In this document: one piece after another, positions 57,241-64,000 of the stretch
Layout: each line of letters starts with the position of its first letter
How positions within the stretch are numbered: the first letter of the stretch is position 1
From: Desarmillaria ectypa
Lineage: Eukaryota; Basidiomycota; Agaricomycetes; Agaricales; Physalacriaceae
Direction of reading: 5' to 3'
DNA: 64,000 bases
NCBI GenBank assembly: GCA_030407005.1
Contig: JAUDYN010000005.1
Coordinates: 3,720,001-3,784,000, forward strand
Notes under the pieces: generated by a model
Database searches by the model: none
Seen by the model: only the letters and a program-made list of their open reading frames with translations
Told to the model about the DNA's origin: nothing
Program-made: the position numbers and the translations under genes

Positions 57241-58235
57241 TGGTGAACTCCAGTCATCATATGCTATACCCTCTGTTCAGATATTCACTAGTGTAGATAC
57301 CATGCTGATTGTCGTTTTTTGATTAATGTATCGTGTACTCGTCCTTTGCAGTTTGCTTCCATACCTACGTTGTCTATGCATTCCATCGGCCCAAGTATGC
57401 AACTGTCCAGTCTCGCCTGCATGATTTCTCTTGGCCTTGATAGAGGCGCTCTTTTGGTAGCGGTGAATGGTCGAGTTTCCTGTTTGGACGTTTGGACGAA
57501 GCAAAACCGAACCCAGGAATTGTACATGATGTTTGCGTTGAGCTTGACCTCGGAGACCTTCAATCTGACGACAAGATCATGGCAGGTCACTGGTGGATTC
57601 GTGAACTTTGCTGTTAAACTTACTGTAGGATGTACTGACCTCAAGATACGCGACATCATCGACATAAGCATGTCTGTACTTGTCTATCATGAGGTTAAAT
57701 AATGCCTTGACTGTCATGGTAGCTCATCGCCGAGCGCCAGCATTAGGTTGTAGAGGGGTGAGACGTGCCATGACAACGTAGAGTGACAGTGAGCGATAGT
57801 CAGGTAGGTTGGAAAAATGCTATACCACATCATCCTCTCGTACAATTTTGAGTCTATCTGAATGTAACGTCCAATGGCCAACAAGTTCACAGGAGATTCG
57901 CGGAGGTGAAGATGATACTGGGTCCATATGAACCGCTCGAAATGGCCAGACATGCCTTGAAAACCGACCACAGGCGAGCAAAGAAAAAGTCGTTGGGTCC
58001 AAGACCAAGAAATAGTTTTCTGATTCGTTCTGAGTGCGATGTTCAACAAGCGTTCGCAGTCATCCAGCCTGGTAGACGAAAACCTGAGGATCAGTATCAT
58101 GCAGAGGAACCAGCATTAGACAGATCATGATAGTTGAAGACAAAGATCAGCGCCCGTAGCAAGGTGCCTGTTTAGCCGCCATCATGAAATTGCCCTCCAA
58201 CAAGCGCCCGCCCTCTACTGCTCGTCTCAACGACG
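57241..58235. other. Spacer with a second, smaller kelch remnant
   Basis: Around 57460-57560 one plus frame reads FLFGRLDEAKPNPGIVHDVC and VELDLGDLQSDDK. This resembles the end of the preceding kelch gene (FLFGVDGDD ... VELDLQKLQS). It is therefore a partial second copy. Nothing else is supported. A short frame before the DUF6535 start (58184-58277) stops without a family match. Confidence 0.45.
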
Positions 58236-60320
58236 ATGGATACGACTACTTCACCGGTGAATTCTCTTGCAATGGCTGGCCTTAGCCTCGCCCAAGGTGC
58301 ATCGACAACGAGTGACTCCGGCGCTGGTAAAGCTACAAACGAAGTTTGCCTCGATATTTTACTGATATTGGAATTTCTAAGAACCATCTATCGCATCTTC
58401 TATGAACGGAAGAGCACGGAGGTTGACAGAGGTACGTGCCTTCCTCGGCATAGTCCTTCGAAAGGCTCAAAGCAGCAGTTTCTCGACGAACAAGCTCAGC
58501 AGCCCATATCTAGAACGGGAGATCCCTGGGAGGTAGGCGTCAACCAGGTCGAAAAATACGACAATGAGTTGTGTAAAGGGTGGAAGGAGGATATCGATAC
58601 TCTCTTGGTCTTCGTTCGTTGTCTTCACTGCTGCTATGCCCATCGTAAACGCTGACAACGACGTTGTAGGCCGGTCTTTTTTCAGCCGCGGTGACGGCAT
58701 TCACAGTAGAATCGTACCAATGGCTCCAGCCAAACTCTTCCGACATATCTGCTCGGTTACTCTGGCAGATATCCAAGCAACTTTCCGACCCCAGCACAAC
58801 AGTCCAGGTGGATGGCGTCGACGACTTTTCACCCTCACATGCTTCGAGGCGGATCAATGTTTTCTGGTTTCTCAGTCTCACATTGAGCCTCATGACAGTG
58901 GTCATCGGAATATTGTGCAAACAGTGGCTGCGGGAGTATCAAAAGGATCCCTCGTTACCGTACCGAGAGTCCCTTGCCATGCGACAGTTGCGATATGAGA
59001 GCTTCGAAGCCTGGGGAGTGCGTGATATTCTAGCCACGTTGCCGCTCCTTCTTCAAGTTGCTCTTGTCCTTTTTCTGACGGGCATCATGGATTTGTTATG
59101 GAGCTTGGATAATGTGGTTGCAGCGATCGTAACCTCGTTCATCGTTCTTGGCTTCCTCGTGGTGGTAGCCACAACTGTTCTTCTTTGTCTTGTACATTTG
59201 TGCAGCGGCGGCCGTTTACCTTGTGCTTACCGATCACCCCCAATCCTGGGCCTTTTTACAAGCAACCCTCTTTCTTCTCCGTGGTTTCAAGAAGCAGCAC
59301 GTTCGAGGTGACTGGCTCTCCATAGAGACGCGTAACTTCCAGAATTCCTTTGACCGCTTCGCCGCTCGTGGCGTCAGTTGGCTAGATGAAAAGTTTTCAC
59401 AGAATTTGACCATGGTCAGGCAGCTGTTTCATTGCATTTCGGATCTAGGGTGGAACAATTCTCGCGCCCTCGAATGTGTTCCAGAGGTTCCCATCCAGAA
59501 AGTCTCCATGGCGGCGTTATTTAATTATCTGGCCAAACACCATCAGAATCTTGACAATGAGGCGCGTCTTCACGCGTTGGAATTGTTATTTCGAACTATC
59601 AGTGTTCGGGATCCTGCGGCGCCAGCCCGCGACGTAATAAAATGGGATCTTTTCCATGAAGGTGAGTTCTCAAACGCAAAAAAGGGGGTGTCGGAACTCA
59701 TTTGCTATCTAGGAGTCAAGATCCTTTGTATTTCTTCGGCATGCTCACTTTTCAAACCTTCGGTGCTTCTTCCCCATCATATTTTGCTTTCTCGTCTCGA
59801 CTCTTTGCTTCAGTTGCTTCAGTTTTGCGCCTTTGACAACCCTAGCCCAGTGATACCGATCCGGTGGCATGCCCTTCGACTCATTCGCGCCATCGAGATG
59901 TGGACACGCAATTTACGGCGGGATGAGATTATACGTTGCATCTCTGAGGGGGTGTTGTTGAACATCGGGCGAAAACCCAAAAACCAGATGCTTCACATAT
60001 CAAACGACGATGAGATGCTTGGCGCGCTTCTATCCTTCATACGGACCCTGGACGCGCTCTATAGCGGTGTGTCCGGCGATGTTCGTACGAGCCTCGATCC
60101 AGTAGACTTTCGAAAATGGAAGGTTCTGGTTAGCCAAGCTGCCGAGCAGGCGGCAAATGTTGAAGCTAGGAGGAAGCAGACGAGGGTCAATTGGCGTAGG
60201 ATGTTTGACCGGGTTGTTAGCGAGATTCGGGCGAGTAAGGAACAGGAAAAGTCCCAGCAGCGAACTAAGGGAGGTAAACGTCGGCAGTTTTCTTTGATAG
60301 ACCTTTGGTATGCTAGGTAG
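58236..60320 (+). pseudogene. DUF6535 membrane protein, broken by one base
   Basis: Exon 1 (58236-58613) ends in DPWEVGVNQVEKYDNELCKG and IDTLLVF; a 56-base intron leads to AGLFSAAVTAFTVESYQWLQ at 58670. This is the DUF6535 signature seen in many Agaricomycete proteins. Helices follow: INVFWFLSLTLSLMTVVIGI, LLLQVALVLFLTGIMDLLWS and VTSFIVLGFLVVVATTVLL. At CAYRSP the frame breaks in a run of five C (59237-59241). Removing one C would restore CAYRSPQSWAF and lead into the open frame up to 60320 (FKKQHVRGDWLSIE ... FSLIDLWYAR). With that single fault the whole protein would be about 670 residues. Function of the family is unknown. It is either a very young pseudogene or an assembly error in the C run. 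Confidence 0.8.
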
Positions 60321-60492
60321 AGTTTCGGTGGGTTGTGGTATTTTGTATGCCTAATTTACTTTCCTTTGCTACCGGACCGTCTAGTTTGGACCCAGAAACC
60401 GTATATGTGAGATAGTATTGCGACAGTAGCGAGTCTAAAGGGAACATTAAGATATCTCAGTACGTATAAAAAATCCGAATAGCGTGAACGAT

Positions 60493-62364
60493 TTAGAGTC
60501 GCCTCTTCCCAAGAATCTTCGTCAGAGAGGCCTTCACAATGCCGACAGCCTTCTCCGTCTCCTTCTTAGTCAGCGCACTAGTCATCGCCAGACGAATACT
60601 CGGCCTAGCTTCCACCATCTCTTGGCCTCGCAACCTCTGTGCCTTGGCAATCATCACACCTTGCGCGAGAGCCTCTTCAACGACCTCACGCAACAAAGCC
60701 TCCTCCGTCTCGATATCCCAATCCCATCTGCTCGCATCCCTTGGTAGAATGGACGTCGGGTTCGATGGTTTGGGAGACTGATGTGTGGCAGCGGATGGGT
60801 GCAGAGTTGGTACAGAGGGCGAGCGAATCTGGATGTGGATCATAGGTGAGGCGGGGTGAGAGGGTATAGTGATGCAGTCGATGCGATCGAGGATGGCACG
60901 TGCTGCCCAGACATTTTCCTGGAGAGACTCGAAGATGGATGGAGAGGAGCGAAGGATATTGATACCCTCTGAACCGCTGACGGCAAGGAGCGGAGGCATG
61001 GAGGCGGAGAAGACGAAGCCTGTACCGTTAATTCGCTGGGATAACTGTGTTAGGGGAGGAATATTGACAATGATAGGTGTTTGCATACCTGATGTTCAGT
61101 GACGAACTGTGTTCCGGCACAGAAGCCCCCAGCTGCACAAAGGCCGATGGCGACAGAACCGACGAGCATGTCTACTTTTGAAGCCTGTCGTGCGATGTCA
61201 GAACGGTATGTTGTTTTCTGGCGGCGCGACATACGGGGACATTGTATAGCTCCGTTAGACCACGGCCGGTCCGTCCCACGACACCAAATGAGTATGATTC
61301 TTCGAGGATTAGACGATACTTGTATTTCAGTTTTAGCTCGATCTAAGAGGGGGAAGTTTGAGCATAGTCAAAGCTACAGGAAGTAGCACGCACTAGCTTG
61401 GGAAGGTCCACCATGACACCATCCTTCTCAAAGATTCCTTCCGTAACAATGAACCGTCTGGTGAGAGGCGCCCGTCTCTTCTTTCGGTCCTTCTCGATAC
61501 TCTGAAGTACCTCTTCAAGGCTCTTCAAGTCATTGTGGTCATACCAACGGATGGTGGAACGTGAAATCTGAAGTCCCTTCTGGATAGGGAAACTGACACC
61601 ACGGTCGGCGACGATAATGTCCCCGCGTTTGCAGAATGCCGGAATGACCGATGTGATGGTAGAAAAACCCTGAGAATACAGAATAGCAGCCTCTGTACCG
61701 AGAAAATCTGCGATATCCCGCTCCAGATCCAGATGGGCGTCTAAAACACAGTCAGTCGAGTGCGGTGTTTGGCGGCGGGCATACCAGTAGTGCCATAGAA
61801 TCCACAAGGACCACAGCTCCCAACGCCATATTTCCTGAGTGCATCTACAGCCTTTTCCTTGATTACTTCGTTGCCAGCCAGACCGGTAAAGTTGAGGCTA
61901 GACAAGTTGAAGGCGACCTTGCCTGTCGACGCAAGTTTGGGCCTGGGCCCGTTCTGACCGACGATAATTGGCACAGAAGAGAGCTCTAGATCTTCCTGAG
62001 AGGTCAAAGGGCGTGAAAGAGGCTCTGGAACCCATTCGTCAACGAGCTCGTCGACTTCCTGCAGGACCCTATCATTCCCAACGGTTGGTTCCATCGCATA
62101 TATACCACGCACCTTTTCAGAAAACTCGATAAAACTTTTTCCAGTCCTGTCTGCCCGCGTTCGGGATTGGAGAAGGGTCCGTATGACCAACGCGACTAGG
62201 ATGAGCTCTAGCAGCGTGCGACCCGGGTCGTTCTGGTGGGAGCTCCTTACATACCGCTCAATGACGCCAGAGCCCGGCAGCTTGTAAAAGGCTCTTTCGA
62301 GCGCCAGCAAGGACTCGGCGACGAAGGAGAATATTGGCTCAAGAGGGGTCGTCGTGCTTGTCAT
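60493..62364 (-). CDS. LCB1: Serine palmitoyltransferase subunit 1
   Basis: Minus strand, ATG 62362-62364 to stop at 60493, about 560 residues in five or six exons. An N-terminal membrane helix ([16 protein letters not shown]) precedes the fold-type-I aminotransferase domain: [55 protein letters not shown] and [20 protein letters not shown]. It continues with [39 protein letters not shown] and [12 protein letters not shown]. The PLP lysine of the alpha-oxoamine synthase family is missing ([15 protein letters not shown] has no Lys), as is normal for Lcb1, which pairs with the catalytic Lcb2. The complex sits in the endoplasmic reticulum and makes 3-ketosphinganine from serine and palmitoyl-CoA. 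The gene diverges from ATG1 336 bases away. Confidence 0.93.
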
Positions 62365-62700
62365 CGTGGTCGATTGCAAGGGGCAATCTCAAATTACGGC
62401 TTCATACCCGGTGCCGAACGACAAGCTTCATTTCACGCATATAGGCACCGCATGGGCGCCGTCTACACTAACCACCACACCAGTATATAGTACAGCGACC
62501 TTTGCGGGTGAGAATTCCAAGAAAGGGTGCTCGTCGTCCGGCGTCATCATTAGCACGTGGTCAGCTATCTTTGTCTCTTTCCGTCGATGTCGACGACATT
62601 GAGGAAACCGGTTGTCCTCATAAGCAAGCCTTGACAGCCCTACACATACCAGGATAGACCCCGGCGCGAAGTTGACAACGTTCCCTTGGAATTGCCACTG
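62365..62700. promoter_or_regulatory. Shared promoter interval of LCB1 and ATG1
   Basis: The 336 bases between two divergent starts must contain both promoters. I see no TATA box near either start; GTATATAGTACAG at about 62481 is the closest match. No known operator is evident. Confidence 0.35.
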
Positions 62701-64000
62701 ATGACTCCAGCTCCGATATCAAATCCTCCGTCGACGGGCAGGGTATCTACCGCCATTCCTGCAACGAGAAGGGAAGAGGACGATGAAGTCCATCCGTATG
62801 TGATTGTATCAGAGATTGGAAAAGGAAGCTTCGCTACGGTGTACAAGGGATATCACGAGGTGCGTATCGTCGCTACTCTTTCGATGTTGGCGGCCCTGAC
62901 CTTGCACGCGGGTATAATACAGGAAACTCATGTTCAAGTCGCAATCAAGACCGTAAAGAGAGACAATCTCTCTGCAAAGCTCTTCGACAACCTCCAGAGT
63001 GAAATCCAAATCCTCAAATCGCTCTCTCACCGGCATATAACGAGGCTTACCGATATCGTGGTAGGCGATCTAGTTTACTGTTCTCTGAGGCGTAGTTGAC
63101 CATTTTTCAGCGCTCAGAACATCATATCTACCTCATCATGGAATACTGCTCTGGCGGAGACCTCACTGGTTATATCAAGAAACGGGGGCGCGTCGAGACT
63201 CTCGAGTACATACCCTCACCTGGCGCAGCACCGCAGTACTATCCTCACCCTAGGACAGGCGGTCTGGACGAAGTCGTCCTGCGAAGTTTCCTACGGCAAC
63301 TTGCTAGGGCTCTCAAGTTCCTGCGGCACCATAATCTGATTCACAGAGACATAAAGCCTCAGGTTGGTGGCTTACTTCTTTCTTGTACAGGACTACACTC
63401 ATGCACTGTAGAATCTACTCCTGAAACCCGCTACACCCGAAGAACTCGCTAAGGGTCATCCTCTAGGCGTTCCGATCCTTAAGGTGGCCGACTTTGGGTT
63501 CGCTCGTTCTCTACCCAGCGCTATGATGGCGGAAACGCTGTGCGGTTCACCGTATGTCGTGCTTCATTGTCACGGAGTGGTATCATATGACGCCTTGATA
63601 GATTATACATGGCACCTGAGATACTCGGTTACAACAAGTACGATGCCAAAGCCGATCTGTGGTCTGTTGGCGCGGTTCTCTACGAGATGTCAGTCGGAAA
63701 GCCTCCCTTTCGCGCTCAAAACCACATCGAGCTTCTGAAGAGGATTGAGCATTCCAAAGGCATCAAGTTTCCGGATGAAGATCCTCAGTCAACGGCAGGA
63801 AAGAGCGGAGGTGGCGGCAGCGCCGACCTCCCTGTACCAAATGACATTAAGAAGCTCATCCGTGCCTTGCTTAAGCAGAAGCCGGTTGAACGCGCGAACT
63901 TCGACGACTTCTTTGGCAGTCAGGCTATGGCGAAATCGAAGTTCCCCAAACCACGAGAGCCTTCCCCAGAGCCGGAACCCACTTACGATGATGGCAAGCC
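62701..64000 (+). CDS. ATG1: Autophagy serine/threonine kinase Atg1 (ULK), 3' end beyond the window
   Basis: ATG 62701 is in the family position, about 35 codons before the kinase domain ([20 protein letters not shown]). Next come [20 protein letters not shown] (VAIK lysine), [19 protein letters not shown] and HRDIKPQ (HRD). Then follow [23 protein letters not shown] (DFG), [20 protein letters not shown] (APE) and [20 protein letters not shown]. The inserts [16 protein letters not shown] and [14 protein letters not shown] are typical of Atg1 in this lineage. Introns are GTGCGT...TACAG, GTAGGC...TTTCAG, GTTGGT...CTGTAG and GTATGT...GATAG. Atg1 with Atg13 starts autophagosome formation at the phagophore assembly site and is restrained by TORC1. 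The linker and C-terminal Atg13-binding domain lie past 64000. The frame is open to the end ([14 protein letters not shown]). Confidence 0.94.

Noticed and set aside
61050..61232. Missing PLP lysine in the LCB1 protein as a disabling mutation
   Set aside because: Lcb1 subunits normally lack this lysine; the catalytic partner is Lcb2.
1..64000. LTR retrotransposon, DDE transposase, CRISPR array or rRNA
   Set aside because: No reverse transcriptase, integrase or DDE motifs, no long paired terminal repeats, no regular spacer array and no rRNA sequence were recognised.

Overview
The window looks like nuclear DNA of a mushroom-forming basidiomycete (Agaricomycetes). Genes are cut by many short introns of about 45-65 bases with GT...AG ends. 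The gene content also fits: a DUF6535 membrane protein, an AA9 lytic polysaccharide monooxygenase, isopenicillin-N-synthase-like oxygenases, a type-B carboxylesterase, an S10 carboxypeptidase and an F-box-like single-exon gene. All models were read by eye from the sequence. Exon junctions are my own splicing of reading frames, and family names rest on motifs remembered from known families, not on a search.

Region 1 (1-7 kb) is poorly preserved. It holds fragments of an unrecognised gene, a compact two-exon Rpp14-type RNase P/MRP subunit gene, exons of a second unrecognised gene, and an F-box-like gene. Region 2 (7-26 kb) is an accessory block. Here tandem duplicates sit side by side, one dead and one alive: a carboxylesterase pair (7.0-8.1 kb dead, 8.6-10.8 kb intact) and a 2-oxoglutarate/Fe(II) oxygenase pair (15.0-16.5 kb dead, 17.5-19.2 kb intact). 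The block also has a broken mitochondrial-carrier gene, an intron-containing tRNA-Tyr, an intact secreted serine carboxypeptidase and a broken AA9 gene.

Region 3 (26-36 kb) is housekeeping: ribosomal protein eL34, a PBDC1/YPL225W-type chaperone with an 11-base and a 14-base exon, a ZZZ3-like SANT/Myb gene, and the fork-protection gene TOF1/Swi1 (Timeless). The last two diverge from a 196-bp promoter that carries two MluI cell-cycle boxes. Region 4 (36-48 kb) has a bZIP factor, an intact transaldolase-fold gene lacking the Schiff-base lysine, and GPI11/PIG-F, separated by long stretches with nothing recognisable.

Region 5 (48-64 kb) has a divergent pair of paralogous four-helix membrane proteins, a PHO13-type HAD phosphatase, decayed kelch genes, a DUF6535 gene broken by one base in a C run, and then LCB1 (serine palmitoyltransferase) divergent from ATG1 (autophagy kinase), which runs off the window end.

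I saw no reverse transcriptase, integrase, LTR pair, rRNA or CRISPR array. No clear new multi-gene system is evident. The most unusual items are the apparent pseudo-transaldolase, the PBDC1 micro-exons and the dead/alive tandem pairs.
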